Shown piece by piece: positions 35,984-45,613 of a stretch of 64,000 bases of DNA. The notes below the pieces were generated by a model, which saw nothing but the letters and a program-made list of their open reading frames with translations, did no database searches and was not told the DNA's origin. The position numbers and the translations under genes are program-made. This DNA is from Desulfosporosinus youngiae DSM 17734 (lineage in GTDB: Bacteria; Bacillota; Desulfitobacteriia; Desulfitobacteriales; Desulfitobacteriaceae): NCBI RefSeq assembly GCF_000244895.1, contig NZ_CM001441.1, positions 2,438,226 to 2,502,225 of the forward strand, given 5' to 3'. The stretch's first letter is position 1; each line of letters begins with the position of its first letter.

Positions 35984-37262
35984 ACCCCAATCAAAACTGT
36001 CTTTAAGCAATTTCCTGATCAGACTTTTTCTAGGTACCTTGATTCTGTCTGTACTTTCCCCGGGCCAGATCCTGGCTGCGGTCAGTGACTTTCGCTATCA
36101 CGCCCCGGTCACAGTCAATGATTCTGTTGCCTTCTATAATCTTTTGGAACTGACAGATGAGGTTCTCGGACAGACCCAGGCTGGTTCTCCTGATTTGCGG
36201 ATTTACAGTGGTGATCAAGAGATTCCCTTTGCTATGGTCACTGAACAGGATTTAACTGCAACCGCTAAAGTCGAAGGGGCAGAAATCCTCAATCAAGGAA
36301 AGGATGCCCACGGAAACTTCCAATTTGAAATACTTATTCCGTCTAGTCAGTGGGTCAAACAATTAACGGTGCTCAGTTCCGACAAAAACTTTATCCGCAG
36401 GGTAAAGGTTGAAGGCAGCCGAAATCAGCAGGATTGGCTGACATTGAACGAAGATAGTACAATATTTGATCTGAGCGATGAACAAAAGGCCCGACACTTG
36501 GAAGTCAATTTGGCACCCACTAATTTATCCTATTTGCGAATAACAATTTATAACGAAGGAAAAGGCGCTTTCAATTTTGACGGTGTCAGCCTTTCTACCC
36601 AAGAACAACTTGAAGTTGCCTCAGGAACAAAAGAACGCCCCTATACCTTGCTTAATCAAAGCAGTAAGGACGGGGTTCAGGAATATACCCTCGATTTACT
36701 TCAGCCCCATCTGCCCTCCAGGGAATTGGGAATTATTACGGATGAGGTAAATTTCAACCGGACCGTTGAGCTCTATGCCAGTGACAACAACAAGGATTGG
36801 AACCTGATCACTCAGGGAGAATTCTTCGTATACCAACTCGATAAAATGACCGCCAAGCAGCTCGTCCTCAAGTTTGATACCCCGTTCCGGTATATTAAAC
36901 TGAAAATTTATAATCAGGACAATCCAACCTTGAACATCAAGTCAATGAACCTTAAAGGTTCCAATCCCCTGTTGGTTTTCCCGGCTGAGCGGGAGAAAGA
37001 GATGATTCTGTACTGGGGCGACAGCCAAAGCAAAGCTCCGGTCTATGATATCCAAAAGTTTAAGAGTAATCTGGACTACGCAAAAACGCCTAAGGCCTTC
37101 CTGGGGCAGGCTGGGGAAAATACCGAGTATCGGTTTAAAGATACCCGGCCATGGAGCGAGAAGAATTCCTGGCTGCTGCAAGGAATTCTGGTTATCGTCG
37201 TTGCCACTCTCCTGGTAATCATCACACGCAGTATCCGGAGAATCTCCTCAGAAAAGCAGTAA
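35961..37262 (+). CDS. DUF3999 family exported protein
   Basis: A 433-residue protein with a signal peptide (positively charged start, core FLGTLILSVLSPG, cleavage near LAA at residue 36), a long beta-rich extracytoplasmic part and one C-terminal membrane helix (about residues 405-425) with a basic tail. DFRYHAPVTVNDSVAFYNLLELTDEV and LRIYSGDQEIPFAM are the conserved DUF3999 opening. Two tandem jelly-roll-like segments contain FNFDGVSLSTQEQ and LNIKSMNLKG. ATG 35961 is 9 bp after AGGGGAG; the ATG at 35955 is too close. Partner of the overlapping DUF2339 protein. Confidence 0.88.
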   Translation: MKTLQTNKPQSKLSLSNFLIRLFLGTLILSVLSPGQILAAVSDFRYHAPVTVNDSVAFYNLLELTDEVLGQTQAGSPDLRIYSGDQEIPFAMVTEQDLTATAKVEGAEILNQGKDAHGNFQFEILIPSSQWVKQLTVLSSDKNFIRRVKVEGSRNQQDWLTLNEDSTIFDLSDEQKARHLEVNLAPTNLSYLRITIYNEGKGAFNFDGVSLSTQEQLEVASGTKERPYTLLNQSSKDGVQEYTLDLLQPHLPSRELGIITDEVNFNRTVELYASDNNKDWNLITQGEFFVYQLDKMTAKQLVLKFDTPFRYIKLKIYNQDNPTLNIKSMNLKGSNPLLVFPAEREKEMILYWGDSQSKAPVYDIQKFKSNLDYAKTPKAFLGQAGENTEYRFKDTRPWSEKNSWLLQGILVIVVATLLVIITRSIRRISSEKQ

Positions 37263-37367
37263 TTGACGGCGAACAGCAGTTAAAGCGATTTTGTCGTCGA
37301 GGACCAGATTCCACCTCGCGATGGCTTTCACTACCTAGTTAATCGCCATGCGTGGCGCACTGAAAGT

Positions 37368-37393
37368 AAAACCCCGGATTAATCCGGGGTTTT
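37368..37393. terminator. Bidirectional terminator after the DUF3999 gene
   Basis: AAAACCCCGGATT and AATCCGGGGTTTT form a perfect 26-bp palindrome with A and T ends, between converging genes. Confidence 0.85.
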
Positions 37394-37481
37394 AGAGGAA
37401 ATAGAAGGAGTGAACCTAAGGAAATCTTAGGCTTCGCTCCTTTTATTGTTCTGGTAGTCCATATTAAACAACTGGTAATTT

Positions 37482-37790
37482 TTATAACAAGAATTCGTAT
37501 TGCCTTCGACCATAAAGTATTCGCCGTATTTGCACTGTGTTGCTGCTTACAGTAAAGAACACTACATAATTCTGTACTACCAGCAAACGATATGCTTTCG
37601 CACGCAGCACAGTATTCTTGGCCAGTGGACAGCGCATTGGCACTTGTTCAAGAGAAGCGATGCTATCGACAATTTCATCATAGATTTTAAGAGCAGCCTG
37701 CGGTGAAAGCTCATTTAGATAATCAGTAATATCCTTTAGATCTTGCTCGGCTGAAGGAAATATCTTCAGTTCATACTTTTCCATGAACAT
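37482..37790 (-). CDS. RelE/ParE-superfamily toxin
   Basis: A 102-residue toxin of the ParE/RelE fold: YELKIFPSAEQDLKDITDYL opens the first strand and helix, KAYRLLVVQNYVVFFTV is the central sheet, and VQIRRILYGRRQYEFLL the C-terminal strand with basic residues. RelE members cut mRNA at the ribosome and ParE members poison gyrase; the Arg-Arg-Tyr end fits an RNase-type toxin but this is not certain. It overlaps the antitoxin gene by 20 bp, the classic order of antitoxin first. The start is 37790 or the ATG at 37784. Confidence 0.88.
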   Translation of the reverse strand: MFMEKYELKIFPSAEQDLKDITDYLNELSPQAALKIYDEIVDSIASLEQVPMRCPLAKNTVLRAKAYRLLVVQNYVVFFTVSSNTVQIRRILYGRRQYEFLL

Positions 37791-38043
37791 AAGTCCTCAA
37801 CTTTTTTGCCACTTCAAAGAAGTCCTTTCCTTCTGCACCGTTTGAGATCTCAGCCTCAGCTTCAGCCAATTTGCTATAGAGTTCAATTAATGTCTGCTGT
37901 CGCTCATAGGTTTCTATACTCATCACTACCATATCGCCTTTGCCGTTCTTAGTTATGAACACAGGCTCACGTTCGTTATGGCAGAATTCAGAAATCTCGT
38001 TAGCATTATTGCGCAAATCAGAGATGGGACGAATATTTGGCAT
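37771..38043 (-). CDS. Phd/YefM-family antitoxin
   Basis: A 90-residue antitoxin. MPNIRPISDLRNNANEISEFCHNEREPVFITKNGKGDMVVMSIETYER is the Phd/YefM DNA-binding fold, and the remaining 40 residues form the toxin-wrapping helix. The ATG at 38043 has AAGGAG 8 bp upstream; the GTG at 38052 is less likely. The pair is expected to repress its own promoter. It sits between a bidirectional terminator and a decayed transporter gene beside the Wadjet locus. Confidence 0.9.
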   Translation of the reverse strand: MPNIRPISDLRNNANEISEFCHNEREPVFITKNGKGDMVVMSIETYERQQTLIELYSKLAEAEAEISNGAEGKDFFEVAKKLRTYVHGKV

Positions 38044-38114
38044 CTTCCTCACTCCTTGCTCTCAATATTTATACATCTATTGTATCGTAATTTTGAGTAG
38101 ATATCAATTTTTGG

Positions 38115-38388
38115 TTAAAGGTACGGCAGTCCCGCCAAGTACCTGCGAGCGCCCTCTACCCATTTCTCAGAAGGGGCTGTTGTATAAACGATATTAGACG
38201 CTTTGGCAGCTTCTACGGGAATACCAATCCATTCGGCAGTGATCGTAGCTGCTTCATCTTTATTGTCGTTACACCAATCAGCAACCTTGTGCGTCATTTC
38301 AACAATAGTTTCAGTTATAGCAGGATTTGTATCGATAATCTCTTGACGGGCTCCTACTACACAGCAGGGAAAATCATGCGTGGACTAA
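38115..38388 (-). pseudogene. 3' remnant of an ABC substrate-binding protein gene (NitT/TauT type)
   Basis: An open frame of about 85 codons reads VVGARQEIIDTNPAITETIV, then VADWCNDNKDEAATITAEWIGI and ends in a normal stop. This resembles the C-terminal end of sulfonate/nitrate-type substrate-binding proteins. An in-frame stop lies at its left edge (about 38389-38391), and no start, signal peptide or earlier domain is present. It is a fragment left by deletion or insertion next to the Wadjet operon. Confidence 0.65.
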
Positions 38389-38635
38389 ACTCGGGTTATT
38401 GAGCAAAAAGCTCTTTTCATAAAAGGCATTTAAAGAATAATGGTTTACAAGGTTAGTTGATAAGGAATAATGGTAATATGGCATGATTGATTATTTGACA
38501 AAGAAAGTTTCGGTCTACTCTGTCACGGAAAGGAAACCCGGCACGGTGAATTTTTTTGTGAATAAAGTAGGGTTTCAGCAAAATTCGGCGAAATTAAGAG
38601 AAGCATTACTTATTTTGATCTATGAGGTAATTTCG

Positions 38636-40147
38636 ATGAACGAACAACTTTTTAAACCGATTCAAGAAGCAACCTACTTGACGGTGCCGAACGCCTGGCG
38701 CTACCGTTCAATTTTACGTTATGTCTATCAACAGCACGAGCGCTTGCGTCACTACATTGTTCTTGAAGAGATTTTCCAGCATTTGCAGCAGGACGCTCAT
38801 TTCCGGGAGCTTACAGAGGAGCAATTTCAGCAGGATCTGGATCAGCTCGTGGCCTGGAAAAACCTGATCCCCCGTCAAGATACCGGCCGCGTCTCCAGTA
38901 TTGCCGAATTTAAGAAACGGAAATTTCGTTATCAGTTGACACCCTACACCATTGAAATTGAACGGATGGTTTTGAGTCTTGAGCAGTTAGGAGAAGGGTT
39001 CGGCGGCTCTTTGGAACGAACTATTTTTGACCGTCTGCTTGGCAACCTCAAGGACCTTACCCAAGCCTGGGAAGCAAATGAAGCTATCTTTCATAAGACC
39101 AATGAGGAAATGTATCTCCTTTGGCAAGATTTATACGAGAATTTTCACAAACTAACGGATAACGCCGCTGATTATTTGGCTCATCTGCACAGTGAAAAAG
39201 TCGAGGAACAAATGATGACTGAGGCTTTTCTGGTGTATAAAGAGGCCTTAACAGAGTACCTGCGCAATTTCATGACCAGTTTGCAGAAAACCTCGTTCCG
39301 GATCGAAGGCTTGCTTATGGAAATCCCGGAGTTGTTTTCCCGCAAACTTACCCAATGCGTTGCGGAGTACGAGCTATCGATTCCACGCTTGGATGTGCGC
39401 CCTCCCCAGGAACAATTGATGGAACGCTTTCAAACTGAATGGGAGAGCTTGAGAACCTGGTTTCTGGGCGATGGAGGGCGGGAAAGTGATCTGATCTATC
39501 TCCAGAATGCCACGAATGAGACGATCCGGCGTCTGACCCGCTTTGCCCAACGTCTGGGGGAAACTCATCACAACCTGCGCAACCGCCGTCTGGATTATTT
39601 ACATATCTCCAAGTGGTTTGCTTCTCTGGAGACCCTTCAAGAGGCTCACGAACTCTCAGCCTGTGTGTTTGGGGTCTTTCACACCCGGCATTTATGGGTT
39701 GACTCTCCTAAGCAGACAGAAAGTTTTGAAGTGGAAGTTTGGGATGAACCCCCCTCCGAACTTCAGATTCGGCCCAAAGTGCGCAGCTATAAGGAAAAAA
39801 GCCGGCCGAATGCCGTGGTGGATCAGTCGGAACGAAGAAAAGCTGCCTTGGAGGCCTACCTCAAAGAAAAGGAGATTGAACAACAACTTCTGGAAAATCT
39901 CATCCAGGATAACCGGATTGTCCTGCGCAGCCTGCCGGAGCTGACGACCTTTATCCGTAAAACCCTGCTTACTTGGATCAGTAAATGTATGGCAAGTCCG
40001 GATCGTCAAGGAAAAACGGAAACCGGACGCTTATTTTCCCTGAAACGTATCAGTGATCGTCCCATCCAACTGAATTGTGAGGATGGGCTGCTGGAAATGC
40101 CGGATTACGTTTTAGTGTTTGAAAAAAAAGCGGAGGCGGCCCGATGA
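38636..40147 (+). CDS. jetA: Wadjet type III protein JetA (DUF2397/TIGR02677, kleisin-like)
   Basis: A 503-residue protein, first gene of a four-gene Wadjet operon. The N-terminal winged-helix region matches DUF2397: VPNAWRYRSILRYVYQQHERLRHY, EEQFQQDLDQLVAWKNLIPRQDTGR and FRYQLTPYTIEIERM. The middle is helical. In Wadjet complexes JetA acts as the kleisin subunit that bridges the SMC-like JetC heads. ATG 38636 has GAGGT 7 bp upstream; the frame is open further upstream but without a ribosome site. It overlaps jetB by 4 bp (ATGA). Confidence 0.9.
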   Translation: MNEQLFKPIQEATYLTVPNAWRYRSILRYVYQQHERLRHYIVLEEIFQHLQQDAHFRELTEEQFQQDLDQLVAWKNLIPRQDTGRVSSIAEFKKRKFRYQLTPYTIEIERMVLSLEQLGEGFGGSLERTIFDRLLGNLKDLTQAWEANEAIFHKTNEEMYLLWQDLYENFHKLTDNAADYLAHLHSEKVEEQMMTEAFLVYKEALTEYLRNFMTSLQKTSFRIEGLLMEIPELFSRKLTQCVAEYELSIPRLDVRPPQEQLMERFQTEWESLRTWFLGDGGRESDLIYLQNATNETIRRLTRFAQRLGETHHNLRNRRLDYLHISKWFASLETLQEAHELSACVFGVFHTRHLWVDSPKQTESFEVEVWDEPPSELQIRPKVRSYKEKSRPNAVVDQSERRKAALEAYLKEKEIEQQLLENLIQDNRIVLRSLPELTTFIRKTLLTWISKCMASPDRQGKTETGRLFSLKRISDRPIQLNCEDGLLEMPDYVLVFEKKAEAAR

Positions 40148-41367
40148 GTGAAAAGAAAGGTTTTGACGAGGTAGCCAGAGAGGGATTGATCGCCCTTTTA
40201 GAGAACTTTTGGATTCTCCGCGAGCAAGACCCGGAGACTTATCAAATCATACGCGATCGGGAAAACGCTCTCAAGGATTATGTCCTGGATAAACTGGGCT
40301 ATCATCTGATCGTTCACCGGCATTTCGCCAAGCTGGAAAAAATCCCGGCCCAGCCCGAAGGGTGGATGGGAATTGAGCTTTTCCAACAACCCAGAGATTA
40401 TGCTCTGCTGTGCTGTGTGCTGGCTTACTTGGAGAGTATCACAGGATATGAGCAGTTTCTGCTCTCGGATCTCTGTACTGAAGTGCAAGCACTCTATCCG
40501 GGAGAACTGGCCCTTGATTGGCGCAGCTATGAGCATCGCAAATCTTTAGTACGAGTTCTCCAGCTGATGATTGAGTTAAGAATCCTGACTGTGGTCGATG
40601 GAGAAACCTCCACCTTTGGTCAGAACGAATCGAACGAGGTTCTCTATGAGGTTTCGGTGGTGGCGCGCTATTTCATGCGTTCCTATCCCAAGGACCTCTT
40701 CCAATTTCAATCCAAAGAAGATATTCTGGCGGCTGAGGTCTTCGAGGGAGAAGACGAACTCCTGGGAGCGCGCCGACGCTATAGGATTTATCGGCAGCTC
40801 TTGCTTTCACCGTCCATGTACCGCAGCACTGCTGAGGATGGGGATTTTCTCTATTTGCGCAACTATCGTGCCCGTCTGCAGGATGACCTGGAAAAACACA
40901 CCGGCTTACAGTTGGAACTCTATCGCAACACGGCTCTGCTGGTTGCCCCGGAACCCAAATCTGCCCTGACTCTCTTCCCCAATCAGAAGGGGATCTCGGA
41001 TATCGCTTTGCAGTTTGGCTCCATCCTGAGGACGCAAGTGCAGGAAGGACTCCACTCCTTGGATTCCTTTGGCCGGGTTGCCTTAACTCTCCTTGAGTTT
41101 GAGCAAACTGTGAAGCTTTGCAAAGAGGGGTTCGGGTTCGGCTGGAGTAAGCAATTCCGTGAAGGTCTGATTCGAAATACGGCTGAAGAACTGTTGGACT
41201 TTCTCCTGGATTGGACCTTTGCCCAGCGCAGTGAGGAAGCCAACGTCATCCTCCTGCAACCGGCTCTGGGCCGCTTAGCAGGAGATTATCCTCCGGAATT
41301 CAGGAACAAACAGCAAGCCAAAGCCGGGAGCTTGGACGAAGAGCACGAAGAAATTAAGGATATTTAA
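40144..41367 (+). CDS. jetB: Wadjet type III protein JetB (DUF2398/TIGR02678, KITE-like)
   Basis: A 407-residue protein of the TIGR02678/DUF2398 family. REGLIALLENFWILREQDPETYQIIRDRENALKDYVLDKLGY and QPRDYALLCCVLAYLES are the family core in the first 120 residues; the central part has LVRVLQLMIELRILTVVDGE. In the complex it is the MukE/KITE-like partner that binds JetA. Start overlaps the jetA stop; 16 bp precede jetC. Length fits the family. Confidence 0.9.
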   Translation: MSEKKGFDEVAREGLIALLENFWILREQDPETYQIIRDRENALKDYVLDKLGYHLIVHRHFAKLEKIPAQPEGWMGIELFQQPRDYALLCCVLAYLESITGYEQFLLSDLCTEVQALYPGELALDWRSYEHRKSLVRVLQLMIELRILTVVDGETSTFGQNESNEVLYEVSVVARYFMRSYPKDLFQFQSKEDILAAEVFEGEDELLGARRRYRIYRQLLLSPSMYRSTAEDGDFLYLRNYRARLQDDLEKHTGLQLELYRNTALLVAPEPKSALTLFPNQKGISDIALQFGSILRTQVQEGLHSLDSFGRVALTLLEFEQTVKLCKEGFGFGWSKQFREGLIRNTAEELLDFLLDWTFAQRSEEANVILLQPALGRLAGDYPPEFRNKQQAKAGSLDEEHEEIKDI

Positions 41368-41383
41368 GGGAGGATCACGATAC

Positions 41384-44300
41384 ATGCGCTGGCAGCTAAA
41401 CCGAGCGGGCTTGTTCAATTTTTGGTATTACGATGAAGAAGAATTTCACTTTGCCGATGGCAAATTGCTTTTGCGCGGGTCCAATGGTTCAGGAAAATCT
41501 GTCACCATGCAAAGTCTGATCCCCGTCTTGCTGGACGGCCGCAAATCTCCCGATCGGCTGGATCCCTTTGGCTCCCGCGCTCGTCGCATGGAAGATTACC
41601 TGTTGGGAGAGAAAGATGTTTCAGATCTCGATGAACGGACGGGATACCTCTACCTGGAATATCATCGACCGGGTACTCAGGAATATCTGACGACGGGAAT
41701 CGGTTTAAAAGCCAAACGCCAAGGCACTCTGGACTTTTGGGGATTTATCCTCTGGGATAATCGCCGGATTGGACGGGATTTCCAACTCTTTAAAACAGAA
41801 CGGGCCTTAAACGGGACTTTAGAAAAAATCCCTTTGACCCGCCGGGAACTGGAGCATCGTTTGGCTGACGGCGGTGAGGTGGTCAAGACTCAGAAAGACT
41901 ACATGGAACGCGTCAACCGTTACCTCTTCGGGTTTAAAGCTGTTGAGGATTATGATGATCTCATTAAGCTGCTGATTCAATTGCGCAGCCCCAAACTCTC
42001 GAAAGATTTTCGACCGACGGTGGTCTATGAGATCTTGAACGCAGCATTGCCCTCCTTATCCGATGATGAGCTACGGCCCCTTTCCGACACCATCGAAACC
42101 ATGGATCAGATCAAAAGCCAGCTGGATCAGCTTCAGAAGGAAGAACAAGCGCTAAAACGCTTGGTTCGCTACTACGATCAATACAATCATAAAGTCCGAG
42201 GGGAAAAGGCGGAAGGCTTCCTGCAAGCTCATCAGCGTCTGCTGGCGGCGGCTCAGACTTTGAAACGTCTGCACCTGGAGCGGGAAGAGACAGAAAGCGC
42301 CCTAAGCAAACGGAAGGAAGACGAGATGTCCCTCAAACGGGAACAACTTGTTTTGGGTCAGGAACGTGAAGCCTTAGAAGAGCATGATGTCTTTAAAGCA
42401 GAAAAAGAGAGGTCAGACCTTCAGCAAAAGCAACGGATCAACCAGGAAAATCTGGTTGCTAAACAGAAACAGCTGGCCGGCAATGTCTCTCAGGAAGGGA
42501 AGCTCAAGGAGCAAATCGGTGGGCTGGAACTTAAGGAGCAGCGGACTTTAGACAGGATCCATGAGGAGCTTGAAGAACTCGAGGGTTTGGCAGAGGAGAG
42601 CGACTTTCTGAACCATGAGGTGGCGGCTCATGAATTCGAGAAGAACTTGGAGCAACTGTTTTCCTTTGCACTTTGGAAGAAAGAGGCTCGGGACTACCAG
42701 AGTTTGTTGGAGAGGGTGAGCAAAGCCCTTCGCCAGGAGGCAGCAGGGCGGGAAAAATATCAAGAAGCGGAGCTGATGCTGGGTGAGAGTAAGAAAGCTT
42801 GGGATGAGGCTCAGCATCAGGAAAAGAAGTGGGCCGATGTCCTCCATGAGGAGCAGTCCAAATGGGTAGAGAATCTATTTGCCTGGCAGCCCTTGAATCA
42901 AGAATTATGGTTAGAGGATATCGAGCTCCAGACCTTGGCCCAGCGTGCCCGATCCTTTCCGGAATCCGTCAGCACGAATAGTTTGCGTGAACCCCTTCAG
43001 AATGCGGCCAATCGGGCTCGGGATAAGATTCGTACGGAGATACTCCAAGCCCGTCACCAGCAGGACCAACTTCAAAGGGACGTGAAGGCGAAAATTCAGG
43101 AGATCGAGAGCTGGCGGCAGCGCAAGGACCCCGAGCCGTCACGGCATGATCTGACGAATCAGGCTCGTCAAAGCCTGCAAGGGGCAGGTATTCCCTTTGT
43201 TCCTTTCTACGCTGCCGTGGAATTCCATGATCAGGTTCCTCAGGAGACTAGAGAACGACTGGAGAGTGCCCTTAAAGAGATGGGCATTCTCGATGCCCTG
43301 ATTCTCCCGGAACTCTTTGCTCCCCAAACGGCTGAACAGAAGCAGGTGCTGCAAAGCACCCCGGTACATGACCGTGTCCTCAAGCCGGACCCTCAGATCC
43401 TTGCCCATACCCTGGCGGATTATCTTTATCCAACCCCTGCAGCGGGCAGTCAGGTGATGGCGGAGGACATCGATAACCTTCTGCGCACGATCCTGGTTGA
43501 AGAAGGCCGGGCAGAGGGGAATGGCAGCACCACTCTAACCACGGCCGGCTCTTACCGGATTGGTGCTCTGCAAGGACATGCTCCTCAGGAGGAATCCGCC
43601 TTATATATAGGAAAGGAAGCTCGCCTGCAGCTGCGCCTGCGGAGAATTAAGCAGCTTGAGGCTGAGCGTGAAGTACTTGATCAACAAGTTCAGGAACTCG
43701 AAGGTCGTCTGCAGACTTTAAAGCAGAGAAGTGAAATCCTGGAAGCAGAATACCGGGGATTTCCCGGGGAAACAGCCATCCAGGAGGCCTGGGATATCAT
43801 CTATACGGTTCGCAAAGAGGCGGCGCTGCTGGAAAAAGATGTGCAGCGCAAAAATGAAACCCTGCTTAAAACCTTAGAGGCCTGGAGAAATCTCAAGGCT
43901 CAAGTGAAAGAACTGAGCAAGACCTTGACTCTGCCCTTGGATGAGCTTGCTTATGAAAAGGCTCTGGAGGCTGTGGGAAGCTACAAAGATGAGCTGAATA
44001 CCCTGGAATCTCGGCATCAGCAGCTGCATTCCCTGCGCAGGGAACGGAGTGCAGTTCTATCTCATCACCAGGATGTTGCCGAGGCTGTGGACGAACTTCG
44101 CGGCGACATTAACGAGCTCGAAGACCAGTCCCTGACCTTGAGAGATTTATTGAGGCGGGTAGAACAGCGCCTGCAGGATCTGGGGGCCGACGAGATTCGT
44201 AGGCGCATTCAAATCGTTATTCGCCGCCTCAGTGATCTTCCCGGCGAAATAGAAACCTGTATCAAACAAATCACGATGCTCACGAAGAATCTGGAGGACT

Positions 44301-45613
44301 TCACTCAGAAGATTCTGGAGCAGGAGCGGGATTGTTCGCTGGCGGAAAATCTGCATCAAGGCTGGGCCAAGGTGTTTCAAGCGGAGGAAACCCTTCAGAC
44401 TTCGTTTTACCATGATTTAGAGGGCGAGTTGAAACCCGATTCCCATGCCAAAGTCCCCGCTCTGAGCAGTGCCCCCCTGCACGAAAGTCACTTAGGGGAT
44501 CTCAGGCAACGTGCCGAAGAATTTCTGCGTTCTCAAGATACCAGGAACTCCAATTCCCCGGATCGGGAAACCTTGCGTGAACGGATTAATGACGCCTTTA
44601 CCAAGGAAATGGGTAATTTGGTGGAATACCGCTTGACCCAGAACACCTTGTTTGAAGCCCTTGATGAGTTAAGTCGGCAAAGGGAAGAAGGTCCCGAGTT
44701 GTGGCTTAAGCTCTGGGAAGAACTTCGTCAGAAGGCCAGACGCCTGCAGCTGATGCTGGAGTACGATGGCAAGCGGGTGAATCCCTATTATTTACAGGCT
44801 CAGTTAGGGAAAAATATGACCTTGCAGCGTCAGCTTCTCAATGAGAAGGACCGGGAACTGTATGAAGAAATTATTATGAATAGTGTTGGCCGGATTATTC
44901 GGGGGCGAATTCAGCGTGCCGAACACTGGGTCGAGGAAATGAACCGGCTCATGGACGAGCGGGATACGTCCAGCGGGCTTCGCTTTCGTATCCGCTGGAA
45001 GCCGCGAACCGCCGAGCAAGAGGATGAGATTGATACTCAGGACCTGGTTGAGCTGCTGAAATCTGATCCGCGACTCCTCAAGGAAACGGATATGTCGCGG
45101 ATCACCAACCATTTCCGGGCCAAAATTGAGCGGGCCAAGCAGCAATTAGAAATAAAAGGCTTCGGAGAAAGCTTCCATCAAATCATTAAGGAGATGCTGG
45201 ATTATCGCCACTGGTTTGAGTTCCGCTTGTTTTACCAGAAAGAAGGGGAGAATTGGCGTGAATTGACGGATCGGGCCTTCTATCAGTTCAGTGGAGGAGA
45301 GAAAGCCATGGCCATGTATATTCCGCTCTTTTCAGCGGCCTACTCTCGCTATTCCGATGCCCGCCCCGATGCGCCGCGCATCATTTCTCTTGATGAAGCC
45401 TTTGCCGGAGTGGATGAAAATAATATCCGGGATATGTTTGATTTGCTGGAGAAGCTGGGCTTTAACTACATTATGAATTCTCAGGCCCTCTGGGGTGACT
45501 ATGATACAGTCTCAAAATTGGCCATAGCAGAACTGGTTCGCCCTAAAAATGCCTCCTTCGTGACCGTGATCCGCTACCGCTGGGATGGGAAAGTCAGGTG
45601 CTTGGACGTTTGA
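41384..45613 (+). CDS. jetC: Wadjet type III SMC-like ATPase JetC (TIGR02680)
   Basis: A 1409-residue SMC/MukB-like ATPase, the motor of the Wadjet complex that extrudes small circular DNA. Walker A RGSNGSGKSV is near residue 32 and the C-terminal lobe has the signature SGGEKAMAMY (about residue 1302) and Walker B ISLDEAFAGVDE (about 1333). Between them are two long coiled-coil arms (roughly 230-500 and 750-1080) separated by a hinge-like globular part that includes GIPFVPFYAAVEFHDQVP. All catalytic motifs look intact. RBS GGGAGG before ATG. Its 3' end overlaps jetD. Confidence 0.93.
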   Translation: MRWQLNRAGLFNFWYYDEEEFHFADGKLLLRGSNGSGKSVTMQSLIPVLLDGRKSPDRLDPFGSRARRMEDYLLGEKDVSDLDERTGYLYLEYHRPGTQEYLTTGIGLKAKRQGTLDFWGFILWDNRRIGRDFQLFKTERALNGTLEKIPLTRRELEHRLADGGEVVKTQKDYMERVNRYLFGFKAVEDYDDLIKLLIQLRSPKLSKDFRPTVVYEILNAALPSLSDDELRPLSDTIETMDQIKSQLDQLQKEEQALKRLVRYYDQYNHKVRGEKAEGFLQAHQRLLAAAQTLKRLHLEREETESALSKRKEDEMSLKREQLVLGQEREALEEHDVFKAEKERSDLQQKQRINQENLVAKQKQLAGNVSQEGKLKEQIGGLELKEQRTLDRIHEELEELEGLAEESDFLNHEVAAHEFEKNLEQLFSFALWKKEARDYQSLLERVSKALRQEAAGREKYQEAELMLGESKKAWDEAQHQEKKWADVLHEEQSKWVENLFAWQPLNQELWLEDIELQTLAQRARSFPESVSTNSLREPLQNAANRARDKIRTEILQARHQQDQLQRDVKAKIQEIESWRQRKDPEPSRHDLTNQARQSLQGAGIPFVPFYAAVEFHDQVPQETRERLESALKEMGILDALILPELFAPQTAEQKQVLQSTPVHDRVLKPDPQILAHTLADYLYPTPAAGSQVMAEDIDNLLRTILVEEGRAEGNGSTTLTTAGSYRIGALQGHAPQEESALYIGKEARLQLRLRRIKQLEAEREVLDQQVQELEGRLQTLKQRSEILEAEYRGFPGETAIQEAWDIIYTVRKEAALLEKDVQRKNETLLKTLEAWRNLKAQVKELSKTLTLPLDELAYEKALEAVGSYKDELNTLESRHQQLHSLRRERSAVLSHHQDVAEAVDELRGDINELEDQSLTLRDLLRRVEQRLQDLGADEIRRRIQIVIRRLSDLPGEIETCIKQITMLTKNLEDFTQKILEQERDCSLAENLHQGWAKVFQAEETLQTSFYHDLEGELKPDSHAKVPALSSAPLHESHLGDLRQRAEEFLRSQDTRNSNSPDRETLRERINDAFTKEMGNLVEYRLTQNTLFEALDELSRQREEGPELWLKLWEELRQKARRLQLMLEYDGKRVNPYYLQAQLGKNMTLQRQLLNEKDRELYEEIIMNSVGRIIRGRIQRAEHWVEEMNRLMDERDTSSGLRFRIRWKPRTAEQEDEIDTQDLVELLKSDPRLLKETDMSRITNHFRAKIERAKQQLEIKGFGESFHQIIKEMLDYRHWFEFRLFYQKEGENWRELTDRAFYQFSGGEKAMAMYIPLFSAAYSRYSDARPDAPRIISLDEAFAGVDENNIRDMFDLLEKLGFNYIMNSQALWGDYDTVSKLAIAELVRPKNASFVTVIRYRWDGKVRCLDV